DNA of 64,000 nt from Zygnema cylindricum (lineage: Eukaryota > Streptophyta > Zygnematophyceae > Zygnematales > Zygnemataceae). The notes under the pieces were generated by a model, which was not told the DNA's origin, did not search any database, and saw only the letters and a program-made list of their open reading frames with translations. Location: positions 1-64,000 of the forward strand of contig JBBHKE010003190.1 of NCBI GenBank assembly GCA_037447655.1, written 5' to 3'. Both the position numbers and the translations under genes were made by a program. Positions within the stretch are counted from its first letter, which is position 1. Every line of letters starts with the position of its first letter. This document shows, in pieces, positions 1 to 11,862 of this stretch.

Positions 1-3000
1 TAGGGTTCATAACCACAAACCCTCCCTCCCTCCCTCCCTCCTCCCTCCCTCCCTCGCCCTCTCCCTCTCCTTACCGTCAATTCTGCGAACTATCTCCTTG
101 AGCCGAAACACGAGCCGTTGTATTCCCGGTTGAGCAAACGTATAATGGTCTTGAATTCCGTCCAAAAGCTTCGATAGACACCAAAAACAATCGGCTTCGA
201 CTCTCAAAAGTTGTTCTCTCGTAATATGAGAAACGGGCCACGTTTCGAGTTCTCCGGAAAATATTTCGGAAAGAAAAACGGTGAGAAACGGCGTCACGAG
301 GTCGTTGATTCCCTGAACATACCCACTGGCAGGATGGCGAATCGCCCTAGGGGAAGAGGGAAGGGAAGGGAGAAGGAGAAAGAGAAGGAGAAGGAAAGGA
401 AAAGGGAAGGAGAAGGAAAGGAAGGAAAGGAGAAGGAGAAGGAGAAGAAAAAGAGAAGGAAAGGAGAAGGAAAGGAGAACGAAAGGAAAGGAGAAGGAAA
501 GGAAATGAGAAGGAAAGGAAATGAAAGGAAAAGGAACAGGAAAGGAAAGGAAAAGGAACAGGAAAGGAAAGGAGAAAGTAAGGAGAAGGAAAGGAAAGGA
601 AAGGAAAAGGAAAGGAGAAGGAAAGGAAAGGGAAAGGAAAAGGAACAGGAAAGGGAAAGGAAAAGGAACAGGAAGGGAAAGGAAAAGGAAAGGAGAAGGA
701 AAGGAAAGGGAAAGGAAAAGGAAAAGGGAAAGAAAAAAGAAAAAGGAAAAGGAAAGAAAAAGAAAAAAGGAAAGAAAAAGGAAAAGGAAAGAAAAAGGAA
801 AAGGAAAGAAAAAGAAAAAAGGAAAGAAAAAGGAAAAGAAAAGAAAAAGAAAAGGAAAAGAAAAAAAGAAAAACGAGGGAAAAACAACAGAAAAGAAAAG
901 AAAAAGGAAAAGAAAAGTGTTTGAAGTGTATTTGGAAAAATGTTGGACACTTAATAACTGAATGTGGGGAAAACGGATGATCAACCGGACTTTTAAAAAG
1001 TTTAAGGTTTTTTTTTCGAAAAATGCTGCGTTCCAAGCATTGGATAGGATGCTGTCATTCAAATATTTTCTATTTAGTAAGATATATACACACACACATA
1101 TATAATATATAACATGTATTCTGAATACGCCACATGTTGTTCAAAGTAGCAAAATATTTTGTGAAATATTTGCTATCCATGTCACAATTCTTACTCCCCT
1201 CTCATACGCCCACCAGAGCTAAAAACCCACCATAATTTACAAAAATTTAAAGCAAAAGAATATTATGTGAATAATTCTTTCTTAATGTGACAATTCTTGT
1301 TCCTCTCTCATACTCCATCGAGAAATTCGACTCACCATATATACAAGATTCTTTCCAAAGATGTTTGAATTACTGCTTGTTGAAAGAAAGGAACCTCAGG
1401 AACTGTTCGAGGGACATCTACAGATATCTGAAAAAAAAAATAGATATCCGAGGAAATATATCAGAAAAAAAAACAACTGTGAAATAAAAAGATTCATTCA
1501 CAAAACCAAGAAAAATACACGATTTTTTTTGTTAAGAACTATCTGACTACAACATTAAAAAGGGAAATTGTTAGAAAAGAAACAACAGTAATTATGCTTG
1601 AAACAACTAATAACATGTGTATATGTTGACGTACACCTTTGTATATCAATCATAGTTCTAAGGTGGAGAAATTGTGGGCATGTTTTAACTTTTTTAATAA
1701 AAATTTCCATAAGTAAAAGGACATACGTTAAAGTTAAAAGTGGGAAAAAAAAAACAAGAAAACCAAATTAAAAGTGTATAATACGGCCACGTTTTTCCGC
1801 ACTGTATACTACGATTCCAAAATGGAATCGCAAATAGTTTTTAAACTGCCCAGACTCTCAATTCTTTTTAGTTCAATTTGGACGACGTCACAGTACAGCA
1901 AGAATTTCTCATGATATCAAGTTTTACAAAAAAAATCAGAAAACATAAGTCAGAAAAATCTGTAAGATCTCAACCTGTCTCTCGCGCTTAAATTGGTCAC
2001 TAGCCCGATGCAAAAGATTTGCCTAAACATCTTCATTCCCTTCTTCCAGTCCTCCACTACTTTTTCCTCTCCCTCTCCCTCTGATCTGTGGATAGAAAAA
2101 AATGACAAGATGACCTATCTGGCCTTGTCTTATAGTGTGGACTTGTCATCTGATGCATGGGATTGCCAAAACTTCTCCCTCCCTCTTCCCCTCTCCTTCC
2201 CCTTTCCTCTCCCTTCTCTCTCTCCCTCCCCGGCTCTCTCTGATCCGTAGATTGTTTTTTTTTTGACAAGTTGAACTATCTGCCCTGTCTTAAAGCTTGC
2301 ACTTGTCATCTGTTACATGAGATTGACAAAACATCTCCTTCTCCCTCCCTCTCTCTCTTCGTCCCTCCCTCTCTCTCTTCGTCTCTCGCTCCCTCTCTCT
2401 CTTCATCCCTCCCTCTCTCTTTTCGTCCCTCGCTCCCTCTCTCTCTTCGTCCCTCCCTCACTCTCTCATCTTAAAAAAACGATAAAAAAAAAAAACGACT
2501 GACCTGTCTTAGAGTGTGAACTTCATCATCTGTCCGGTCGTCATTTGAAATCTCATAATATTGAGGAACCCAGTCTCTATATTCTTGTCTTTTTCTGCTT
2601 AAAACTGCTTCCCGTCGGTCCGTATTAGGAGGGGCGTATCCCTATTATGTAGAACAAGTCCCACCACCAAAAAAAAAAAAGGGGAGAATTTTAAGAGGAG
2701 AAGTGTTTTAAAGTGGAACAATAAAGTGCTATTTCTCAAAAAGGCAGCGATTCTCCAAGCTCCATGATACATTCATCTGCTTTGAAATAGAAAAACTAAA
2801 TTTGTTTTAGAGAAAACGACGAAAGAGAGTCTAAAGTAAAAAGAAATGGAAAAATAATTTAAAGACCAGCAGAAGCTAACAGCATAGAAAAAAAAAAATT
2901 AATAGTTTTCGAAAAAAAACAAATAATAATAATAATTTTTGAAAAAAAAACAGACACAAAGGGGCCAAAAATAGAAACGGAGGAGAGATGCAGACCTACA

Positions 3001-5074
3001 GCAGTCTACAGTATAAAACGTTTAAGATTTTTAAAAAGACCACTAACATATACAGCCCATAAAAAAATAAAATGAGAAGGAAAAAAAGAAACACAGACCA
3101 AAAGCAACCGCCACACAATTGGCCGCATTGCCTCGGGAACTCCACTCCACGCTAATTCCCGTAAGGCATCTGAAAACAAGAAAGATTAACGAAGAAGGTG
3201 AGGCAAAAAAAAAAAAAGATTTACAAAGGAGAGGGAAAAAAAAAAAATTGCAAAGGAGAGGCAAAAGAGGAAAGTTTTACAAAGAAGGAGAGCAAAATAA
3301 TTTTTTTTTTTGAAATAAAGAGAATAAGACGAAAGAAAGATTCCCAAGTAAAATGAAAGAAAGATTTCCAAGAATGAGAGTAGAAAGAAGGTGATTGAAA
3401 AAAAATTACATATTTTTTGAAAAGCAAAATACTCTCTTGAAGGTTATAAAACACCGGTTCTAAGGAAAAAAACAATAAAAAAATGAGAAAAGAAAAGAAA
3501 CCGCTTAAAGCTTTGAAATTCCCTCTCTCTCTCCCTCCCCGCTCCCTCTCCCTCTCTCGCTCCCTCTCGCTCTCCCTCTCGCCCTCCCCCCCCCTCTCAC
3601 TTTCTCCCAACTAGAAACTTCCCGCCCTTACATCCGACGACTTCATAAAAAAGAATATTTGTTTTCTGAAATGATTGGAACCAAATCCTTCAACAACTCA
3701 CAATAACCTTCGATAAATAACACTGCAAAAGTTTTAGGAATAAAACCCATTTGACTTCCAAAACAGAGACAGAAAAACAAAAAAAAACAATATCATTAAG
3801 AACTAAAAAAACAAAACATCTCCACCATGAAATACATTCTCACCAAAATCGACAGAAGAAAAAACGAACAAAAAACGATTGGTAGACACTAATAAATAGA
3901 AAGAAAAAAAAACATCTCCACCTTGAGATAATCTCTCACCTAAATCGACAGAAGATGCCGAAAGTTCCTTTTTAAACCGTGCCACTCTCGCCGTATCTGT
4001 TGCCCTCCCTCCTTGAGGCTTATGTGGCTCTTCCGCAGAAGCATCCTCCCCCACAAAAGACGAAACAGCGGGCCTCTCTCCTTCTGCTGATGCTTTGCTT
4101 ACCTCCTCCGCCTGATCCATACTCAAAAAAAAAAATGTTTCTTGTGAAATTAACCTATTTATAATGAAATTTTGTTTTTGAACTATAGGGTTAAAGTAAA
4201 ACAATCAACTCCCATATCAACAAAACAAACACACCATCACTTCGACCTTTGAAAACCTCTTGACTTCTCTACCTTCTTCCCCTGTTTCTCCTCCCTCTCA
4301 TCCTCTTTCTCTAACATATGCATCAAATAAGTTGATCTGGCGCTACAAGGTCAAGGATCAGTACACCTCCCACTGCTATTAGAGTTAGTGAATTATTAAC
4401 GAACACTTTTTGTTAGAATTAACAACACTAAATACTGTTTTGCGATGTGGCTTATTGTGGGCCACTTTCTTAAATATTGTTACTAAAACCAATTTATGAT
4501 TTTGGGTCAAAAAAAACACAACTTGAAATTAGAGTGATTGTGGGGCGGTGCATTAGATGCAATTTTTATGGATGAAATGACTCCACGCTAACCCATATGA
4601 AACAAAGAGAACAAATTGGCCTTACAGATTGAAAGTCTTTGTCGACAAATAGGATAAGTCACATTACATAATGATAACTGGAATAATTATCTTTTTCAAT
4701 CAGCTTACCCTCCTCCCTAAGAACGAAATGCCTTCTCTCAACCTTGCCTCATATTCAGTTCTGAAACAGAATTGAAGGAGAGGCGAATGAAAAAACCCCA
4801 ACAATTTTGGCAAGCATCTTTCCCGTGTCTCTCAGCTAAGTTTTAGGAAGCACGTGAGCTTCTAGAGATCATTTTTCTCGCCTCGCGTACCTTTTCAGAA
4901 GCATGTGAGTTGCTAGAGCTCTTTCTCAGTTCTTCTTCCTCCTCTCCTTCTTCATCAAATCGACCCTCGTCACTTTGTTTCGCCGGTGAGGATCCATTTA
5001 TCATTCGAACAGGCTCAGATGGTGGCTTCCTAGTTAGTCGAATTTTTCCCGGAAACGTGCGTCCCCCAATTAGT
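1..5074 (-). CDS. TBC1D22/Gyp1-like Rab GTPase-activating protein, partial, spliced
   Basis: Rab GAP of the TBC family that speeds GTP hydrolysis by Rab proteins at Golgi/endosomal membranes (family knowledge). Six exons read on the minus strand: 4891-5074, 3940-4111, 3099-3169, 2504-2641, 1336-1427 and 75-346; all phases agree (0, 1, 0, 0, 2, 1). The first gives an acidic E-rich linker. The second ends ARFKKELSASSVDL. The third gives LAWSGVPEAMRPIVWRLLL, the start of the TBC domain. The fourth holds DRREAVLSRKRQEY. The fifth has VDVPRT with the catalytic arginine finger, and the sixth has YVQGIND with the glutamine finger, then VEADCFWCLSKLLDGIQD, typical of the TBC1D22 branch. The domain C-terminus lies beyond the left edge. 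Donors are GTACGC, GTGAGA, GTCTGT, GTCAGT, GTGAGT and GTAAGG. The true start is unresolved: 5074 is an acceptor, so at least one exon lies upstream; an ATG at 4118-4120 is an alternative start. Confidence 0.9.
350..925 (+). repeat. Long polypurine tract (GGAAA/GGAGAA) in the last visible TBC intron
   Basis: About 575 bases are almost pure A and G on the plus strand, built from AAAGG, GGAGAAGG and GAAAAAG units, degenerate and without one fixed period. On the gene strand it is a polypyrimidine tract ending directly at the CTAG acceptor of the exon at 75-346. The open frames through it on both strands are low-complexity artefacts. Confidence 0.9.
2095..2560 (-). repeat. Tandem partial copies of a TBC exon end plus CT-rich intron DNA
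   Basis: The real exon end at 2504-2560 recurs as two degraded copies at about 2095-2170 and 2262-2335. Each shares the GAC-AAG/GAT-GAA codons and a CTATAAGACA- or CTTTAAGACA-like junction, and they are separated by CT-rich runs (plus strand about 2050-2090, 2170-2245 and 2338-2470). The copies carry in-frame stops, so they look like decayed duplications of exon plus intron rather than alternative exons. Confidence 0.6.
4364..4550. mobile_element. TA-flanked MITE (CACCGCGAATCG family)
   Basis: Terminal inverted repeats begin CACCTCCCACTGCTATTAG and end with the diverged inverse (GGGGCGGTG). TA precedes the left end; the right flank is CA, a decayed TA. It is 187 bp without coding potential. 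TA target and size fit a Tc1/mariner-type MITE. Confidence 0.6.
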
Positions 5075-6230
5075 CTGTATCACCCACAAAAAAACAAAAA
5101 AACAAAAAAGAGAGATAAATATTCAACATGTGGCATCTGTACCATGAAGTCGAGCATTTCACCAGAATTTGAACTCAAATATATTAAAGCTTCCATTGGC
5201 GCAAACATGAAACAAACTCGACTCAATGTCCACAGTCCAGCAAAAGATTCAGAATAGCCAAAAAACTGAATACCTCTCACAATGTGAACAAAACTTAATA
5301 CAGCCCACCATGAAAGAAAGAAACCCTTCGATTCAAGTAGAACTGAAACGAAGTGTGTCTCACTATTATCGTTTTTCTTTTAAACTAAGTTTTGGTTTGG
5401 TAACTGTTGAAAGACTGGCTTAAGCATCTCTTGTGCCACCTCCCACTTTCCAGGCGGAGAATTCTCTCTCCTCCTCTACTCCTAAACTATCTTAATTCAA
5501 ATCGAACAGTAAAGCTATTTATTCAAGTTTTATGGGTTCATTTCTGTTCCCTCAGGCAGCCCACCCTGCGGCTGTCCAACAACCTCCCGCTACACTTTTG
5601 TAAATATTTGCGAGTAGAACCGTTTTTCTCCGATTGTCTCCTGCATGAAAAAAAGGGGAAAAGAAATGCAGAAAGCTTTCAGTGGCTGTCTGCAGTACTT
5701 GCTCTTGACCATAGTTTGTATGGTAAAAAACAACTGGAAACACTAAACGTGGTTACCCCATACTATACACATATTTTATCGTACGATGTGTGTGTCGTAT
5801 GGTGTAACCACAAATAGTGTTTCTGATTGTTTTCACACAATTAAAACTATGCTCTTGACGCGGCATCGGACTCGCTTTTCGCGAACTCGAGGACAACAAG
5901 ATGCTCGATTGCCCCATGGAAAGCATTCTACAATTCTTCTCTCAGGTCAATCATACAGCAGCCACGGATTTGTTCGTTTCCTTCCCTGATGTAGGACAAC
6001 TAGAGCCATATATTCTGGCCCCTCAGTGACCTTAGAGCCCTAATCAATTCCTCCTTTCTGCGTTTATAAATAAGAAACTTACTAGGCAACAATTGCCATA
6101 ATTAGCTAGCTGTAACGACCACATATGAAATTCAAATGCAGTAATAAGGAGAGTGAGGAGTGAGGTACTTAACGGTGGTTGGAAAATGAGATCGAATGCA
6201 AATGAGAGATACAATGGAATTATTGAACTA
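5075..6230. other. No confident gene; upstream flank of the TBC gene
   Basis: Only short, unrelated open frames occur here. The remaining N-terminal exon or exons of the TBC gene should lie in or beyond this stretch on the minus strand, but no segment could be assigned by motif and phase together. Confidence 0.5.
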
Positions 6231-6428
6231 CACCGTCCATCGCTATTAGAGTCAGTGAATACTAGCATTAACACTTTATTAGAATAAACTACACTGAATT
6301 ATGATTCGCAATGTGTCACATTATGGGTCAAGTAACTAAGTAGTGTTATTAACACTATTTTGTGATTTTTTTGTCAAAAAAGCACTCAATCGAATTCGAC
6401 CGATTAATTCTATTAGCGATGGGGGGTG
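6231..6428. mobile_element. TA-flanked MITE (CACCGCGAATCG family)
   Basis: 198 bp, flanked by TA on both sides. The left end reads CACCGTCCATCGCTATTAG and the right end is its inverse, CTATTAGCGATGGGGGGTG. It is AT-rich inside, with no coding sequence. Confidence 0.75.
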
Positions 6429-8147
6429 TACTTCTATCTGCATCCACGTACATGGATGGATCCAAGAAAATATGAAAGTTTTGGATATAAAAGGAGAAAA
6501 AGGCTAACCTCACATAAGGAATAAAATAATGTTCAATATGAGAACAAACCCACATATTCACAAAACATGTCCAGGTAATACGACAAAATTATTTTTTTCG
6601 CCATAAAGCCTAAACAATCGCGTGCTACACACCAGGTTTACTTCTTTAAGAAACTGTTAACAAGTGTGAAACTGCTTTGATAAAACTAGAAGTATCCTAG
6701 TTGAACAACAGAGTCTACATCCAGATTTGTGTCTAGAAAAAACCTAAAAAAAAAAAAAAAAAACCTCGACGTCACTCACAAATACATTCTACTTCATATC
6801 CACTAAAATTTCACGAACTCTCGCAGACAAAAACAAAACACACACACACAATAATAGGGGTGGACAGTATTAAAAACGCAAAAAAATAATTAGCACTCGA
6901 CCTGAAATAATTTGGATTCCAAATTCCCCAAACTTGGCCATGGGGCACCCAGTAGTTTTTATCATAGATCAAAAGTAGCGCATTTTTCCTCATATTAAAC
7001 GCACAATTGTAAAATAGGCACAGTCTTGTAAGAGTCTTAGCATTCTACGACTACTTTACACTTTTTGTGCGTCTAATCGGCAAATTAATATGGTTTTTAC
7101 TGGCAAAATAGTACATTTAACAGTTACATAAGCGTAGGTACGTGCGGGAAAACTATATATAGTGTAAACACACGCCTTTGCAGATTAGAACAATGGGGCA
7201 AAAATTATAGGCTGTTATTTTGACGATAAATGATGCAACAGACCAGAGTAAAAAATTGCACCAAAAATAGTTTGGACAGGATCCTCAACAAGTTTGCAAA
7301 CATATTAAGATGTTTTCTTTTAAAGAATGTTAGTGTGGAAATGTATCCTTAACAAGTACAAAAATGATCGCAATCTGTCAGTGCAAAAAAAAAAAAAAGG
7401 GAGACGAAGAGGCATTAAACAGCATTAAAATCCTTCAACAAAATCGTTACATCCTTGATACAAAAACTGCCAATCGTGACAAAATTGTTGAAAAAAACGT
7501 CACACGAGTGCCTTTGCAAAACCTAAAAAAACCGTTGCAAACCCTAAAAAATCAGTTACAACCCTAAAAAACCATCCAAAAAATTCCACTATCTCTAAAA
7601 ACCGTGCACACCCTTCTTCAAGTTCGCTCGAGGGGGAACCTCCTCCTCCGTCGGTATATTTATTTGTATTTTTATTTGTATCCACACTAAATCTGGGACT
7701 CAAAGCGGGAGAGCACCCGAGATGGACCAATGCAGGATGAGTTTTGGCGGAGAGGAGAAGTGAGTGAGAAGAGTCGGTGGTTTTTATGATTTTCCGGGTT
7801 TTATTGGGTTTTGCAGGGTCTTTTTCCGGGATTTCCGGGGTATTCGGTGATAGAAAGTTGAAGATGTGTGGGATTTGAAGGGATGAGAAGAATAAAAATA
7901 TATAGGAGGTTGTGATATAGTTGTAGAGTCCTTTTTTTACGGGAGGATGGGGTACCAGGTGGGGACCTGGGAGAGACACGTGTGAAACTTGTGACAGTGA
8001 CTCTCCTGAGACTAGCTGTAACTGTAACTGAGGAGCAGGTGACCGTGTTTGTGTTTTTGTTTTTGATTGCATTTTTGATTTTTTTGTGTGTGATTGTGTT
8101 TGAATTTTTACTCGGGATTTTGAATGCTTCCCCATGAAACTTGTGAG

Positions 8148-8182
<35 letters not shown>

Positions 8183-8510
8183 CCCTCTCTTTCCCTCTCT
8201 CTGTCTGTACCTCTTTTCTTCTTATTCCCTTTTGGTTTATTATGGCTCTTGAAAATGATCTCTTGTAGGAGTCTTGCAGAAAAATGTTTCTCTCTTCCTC
8301 TCTCTCTCTCTTTCTATTTTATTATTCCTTTTACTTTTATTATGGCTTTTGAAGATGATCTCGTTTAGGGTTCTTGCAGAAAAAATTGTGTTTTTGTCTG
8401 TTTTTTCTCTCGCTCTCCCTCACACTCCCCCACCCTCGCTAACGACAGATGCGACATCCAGCAGTTCCATCCGAAACACATCTTTGAATTTACACACGTG
8501 CGAATCTCAC
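6429..8510. other. No confident gene; AT-rich DNA then CT microsatellites
   Basis: Nothing recognisable is coded here. A minus-strand frame at 7500-8135 is open for 211 codons but is Q/T/P-rich and matches no family I know. Three loose repeats of a CCCTAAAAAA(C/T) motif lie at 7515-7580. At 8155-8215 and 8288-8320 there are (TC)n microsatellites, and the unit around TATTATGGCT at about 8238 recurs about 100 bp on at 8338, a tandem duplication. Confidence 0.5.
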
Positions 8511-8733
8511 CTGTCATTGGTGGCGGGCCACATGGCTCCCTCTGCTGCATCCAAAGGAGCTCCTGAAATGGCCTTTTGACCACTGTTTGGTTTCAAAAAT
8601 TAGGGTTTGCGCGCCTTTTCAGTTTCCGCCACCAGGTTTGCCGCGAGGCTGTACTTTACTTACCGTGTACGGTACCTTCGGGTACGACAGTGTACGGCAC
8701 TGTACCATTTCTTTTTAAGAAAGGTCCAATAGT

Positions 8734-9125
8734 TAGTGTTGGGTATCGGGTAGTTTCATATCGCGATAATTTCGATATTCGATATATCGAATATCGATCG
8801 AACAGATTCCTCGATATATCGTACCGGGACCAACATAAACCATCGCGATATATATCGCAAAAATTGCTTGTCCGTACAGTGAGAGTACGGAAAACTGTAC
8901 GAAAAAATGTACGAAAAAAGTACGGAAAATCGTATGGAATGGGGGGGTTGAAAAAAAAATTAAAATTTTCATTTTCGATATATTGTCGATACGATATATC
9001 GGCGATATATGCAATATATCGCGATATTTAGATAATCGATATATCGAAGCGATATATCGATTATCGGGTACCTAAAATTCGGTACATATCGAATATCGGC
9101 AAGTGGTCCTCGATACCCAACACTA
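8734..9125. mobile_element. hAT-type MITE with exact 8-bp target duplication
   Basis: The ends TAGTGTTGGGTATCG and CGATACCCAACACTA are perfect inverted repeats. The 8-bp target duplication CCAATAGT lies at 8726-8733 and 9126-9133. An 8-bp TSD with a YARNG-type terminus is the hAT signature (family knowledge). The interior carries many copies of the palindrome CGATATATCG beneath both ends. It is non-coding, 392 bp. Confidence 0.9.
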
Positions 9126-9572
9126 CCAATAGTACACATCGCACTTTTCCCATTGATACAATGTTGTTCACACGGATCGATTATTTTTTGCGAACATTGC
9201 AGACGGGAGTTCATAAAAACTAAGTTCAATTTCTTACGGGTCAACAATAAAGGTTGAACCGAATCTGTAGAGGGGGTAGATCTTGCGAACTCACGGCATG
9301 TTCTGCAAAGAGCCGAACGACAAGAACTCGAACTCAAACCATTTTTGTCTGGAAATCTCAGCCGTTGACAGTTTGGGATTTGTACAATAAAAGGCAACTG
9401 TGGTACGCATGTAGCGCACGGCCCGGTTTGGGATGAAACCAAACCGAATGGAACCAAACCGGTATTATCGAGGTTCGGTTTGTCATACTTGAACCGGTTT
9501 AGGACGGTATGGTTCGGTTCCACCGATCTTAAAAACCGTTCCAACCCGGTTCTTATCGGTCTGCGCGATCCA

Positions 9573-10333
9573 TAGATGTCCAATTCGTACGGATTTGGAC
9601 TTTTTTACGAAAACTACGTAGTATTCGTTTGTTTCGTAGCTTTCGTAAATTTCGTACGTCTCACACTGTACGAAAAATTATACGGACACTAAAAAAAAAA
9701 GTTGTTTCATTTTGCGCGCGCGTATTTTTTGTGTCCTCACTCCGTCTTCAGAAGGAAGCCGCCGTTGGAGACCCCGTAGATTCCGCCGCTCGTCGCTTGT
9801 TCGTTGCACTTTTCAGTTTTGCATTTTCGCTTCATTTGCGCGCGCGTATTTTCATTTGAGCGGCGAGCAGCGGAATTTATGGCGTCTCACACGCGTATTT
9901 TTACCTGCGCGGCGACAACGGAATTTATGGCGTCTCACACGCGTATTTTTATCTCAGCGGCGAGCCTCGGAATTTATGGCGTCTCGCACGCGTATTTTTT
10001 TCTCAGCGGCGAGCCGCGGAATTTATGGCATCTCCAATGATGGCTTCCTTGAGCCGTTTTGCGTCATTTGCGCGCGCGTATTTTCATGCCACTCCGTCCT
10101 TAGAAGGAAGCCGCCGTTGGAGACGTTGTAAATCCCGGCGCTCGCCGCTACAGTAGTTTGTTGCACTTTTCAGATTTTTAGGGTATTGAATATTAAAAAA
10201 ATTGAAATTTGAAAGTCCAAAAAAATACAAATTTTACCTACGAATTTTAAAAGTTTGACATTGTTTTATGCGAACTCTACGTAGTATTCGTTAGTTTACT
10301 CCGTGCGCTTTATGCGCATAGGACATCTATGGC
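9573..10333. mobile_element. Possible inverted-repeat element containing GC-rich tandem repeats
   Basis: CCATAGATGTCC at the left and GGACATCTATGG at the right are inverse copies, and both arms also carry CTACGTAGTATTCGTT in the same orientation. No target duplication is clear. The right end recurs at 30553-30606. Between the ends lie a 100-bp direct repeat (about 9717-9815 and 10068-10168, each with GAAGGAAGCCGCCGTTGGAG) and the 48/49-bp repeat array. Confidence 0.35.
9855..10040 (+). repeat. Tandem repeat, four units of 48-49 bp
   Basis: GGAATTTATGGC recurs at 9872, 9920, 9969 and 10018, with AGCGGCGAGC and CACGCGTATTTTT in each unit. The period is not a multiple of three (48 then 49), so the open frames across it are not a conserved protein repeat. 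It is GC-richer than its surroundings. Confidence 0.8.
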
Positions 10334-10442
10334 TCGATCCTTACTTAATGTGTACAGTACAGCGTGCATCGCTATTAGGGTAACCTTCCATCAGGCAAAA
10401 AGTGGGGTTGTTTACTAGAGAAAATACCTTTCCGTACTAAGT

Positions 10443-11417
10443 TGTAATAGGATCTCCTACCTCTCAGAAAATCCCATTACTACAACTAATTTCAACCAAA
10501 CATTCCACACATTGGAAAAATACACATCCACATTGGAAAGCACTCACATAAGAATAAACTTTAAATTAGAAGAAGCTTCTGTCCACATAACATTAGCTCC
10601 GTCTCTTGCCCTCGTGGCTCAACCCTTCTTTTTAAAGTCTTTTCCACTGCTCTCCACTCTTAATAATTCTATCTCTTAACTACTAAAACACTACTTAGTT
10701 TGTAAGAGATTTCAGTGCCAAAATGCCAATGCTCCAATTTGGTTTTAATCGCTCAAGACCAAGATCAGTCAAAATTTCCACAAACTTTTCCAAAAGAAAA
10801 GATGTATACTCTTCTCTTAGACTTCACTATTTATCCATCATCGCCTTGGACTCGCCAGGCCAGAGTAAACACTCCGTTGAACAGGTTTTACCTGTGCCAA
10901 TCATTTATCTGCTAGGACTCAGACTGACCAATGCAAAAACGTGCGAAATCTCTTACTAACAACGTAGCATTTACCAACCAATCAAACGCTACGTTTCACT
11001 ACGTAACATTTACGTGCAAAAGTGCGTGCCAAACGAAACGCGTCTTCGCTCGAACGTGCGTCCCAAATTTCGCACGCGAAACCACCTACGAAATTCCATT
11101 AAGTGAAAGTGACGTTTCGTACTAAAAATTGTACGAAACGAACCATCGTGCCCACTAAACGACTAAATGTTTCATTAGTACTTTATGAAACGTACACGCA
11201 AAATTTCGGTACTAATTTGACCCTTAACCCGATTCAATGATACCCACTTATTAGTTTGACCCCGCGCTATCACCTAAATACACCAATCGCTATTTCTTTT
11301 GAATTAAAACTCCAAATCGCACGATTCTTTCGTGGATGTCTACCAAATTCATAACTTTATATTCCTAACCTTTAAATACCCATTTACGACCAAGTTCGAT
11401 CCACTAATACTGTTACA
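10443..11417 (-). repeat. 3' LTR of the Ty3/gypsy element
   Basis: Bounded by TGTAATAG and CTGTTACA on the plus strand, so TG...CA termini. It aligns along its length with 22627-23598, with visible substitutions (for example CTGTGCCAATC against CTGGGCCAATC), implying an old insertion. Confidence 0.9.
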
Positions 11418-11436
11418 TCATCCCCTCCTTATTTTT
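11418..11436 (-). other. Polypurine tract of the Ty3/gypsy element
   Basis: On the minus strand AATAAGGAGGGGATGA stands directly before the 3' LTR start TGTAACAG, the position and composition expected of the plus-strand primer site. Confidence 0.75.
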
Positions 11437-11479
11437 AACTGACTTTAGTTAAAACACATTTCATTCTCAAGACGCGCGA

Positions 11480-11862
11480 CCTTTATTATTATCCCTCCAA
11501 TATTTTTGTAAAAACTCCGAACTCTTATTTTCTTAATTTAACTCATCTTGTGGCCATCCTAGATAATGCACTTGCTAGAATATAGTATTGCCGACCATAA
11601 ACCGTTGACCAAACTAATCTATTACCCATCTGTGAACCTCATGTTCTATAGTTATTGAGGGATCCAAGTCCAATTCTCCTTCAGTTGGTCAAAGATTTGC
11701 TAGTTTCAGCTGACTGATGTGTATTACTGGATGAATTTTTGTTGAAGGCAGAAAGTCCAATTTGGCAACAACTTACGATATCATCTCGATTACAGTAAAT
11801 GGTCCAATATACTTAGGAGCCCATTTCCCCATATGATCCGATTGTCCCTCGATCTTACACTT
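11480..11862 (-). pseudogene. Integrase C-terminal tail and chromodomain remnant
   Basis: Minus-strand frames read GKWAPKYIGPFTVIEM, then FLPSTKIHPVIHISQLKLA, the usual module after Ty3 integrase. A fragment with YLGWPQDELN and LQKYW follows, as in retrotransposon chromodomains, which target integration to chromatin (family knowledge). Several stops and a frame change interrupt it. Confidence 0.7.

Noticed and set aside
211-961. K/E/R-rich open frames on the plus strand
   Set aside because: Produced by the purine tract, which has almost no stop codons in any frame.
7-1095. 362-codon minus-strand frame
   Set aside because: Only 75-346 is a TBC exon; the rest is translation of the intronic polypyrimidine tract.
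7515-7580. Interstitial telomere repeat (CCCTAAA)
   Set aside because: Only three imperfect, spaced CCTAAAAAA motifs; no tandem CCCTAAA run.
7500-8135. 211-codon minus-strand frame
   Set aside because: No family match, Q/T/P-rich composition, no splice or start context that fits; kept only as a note.
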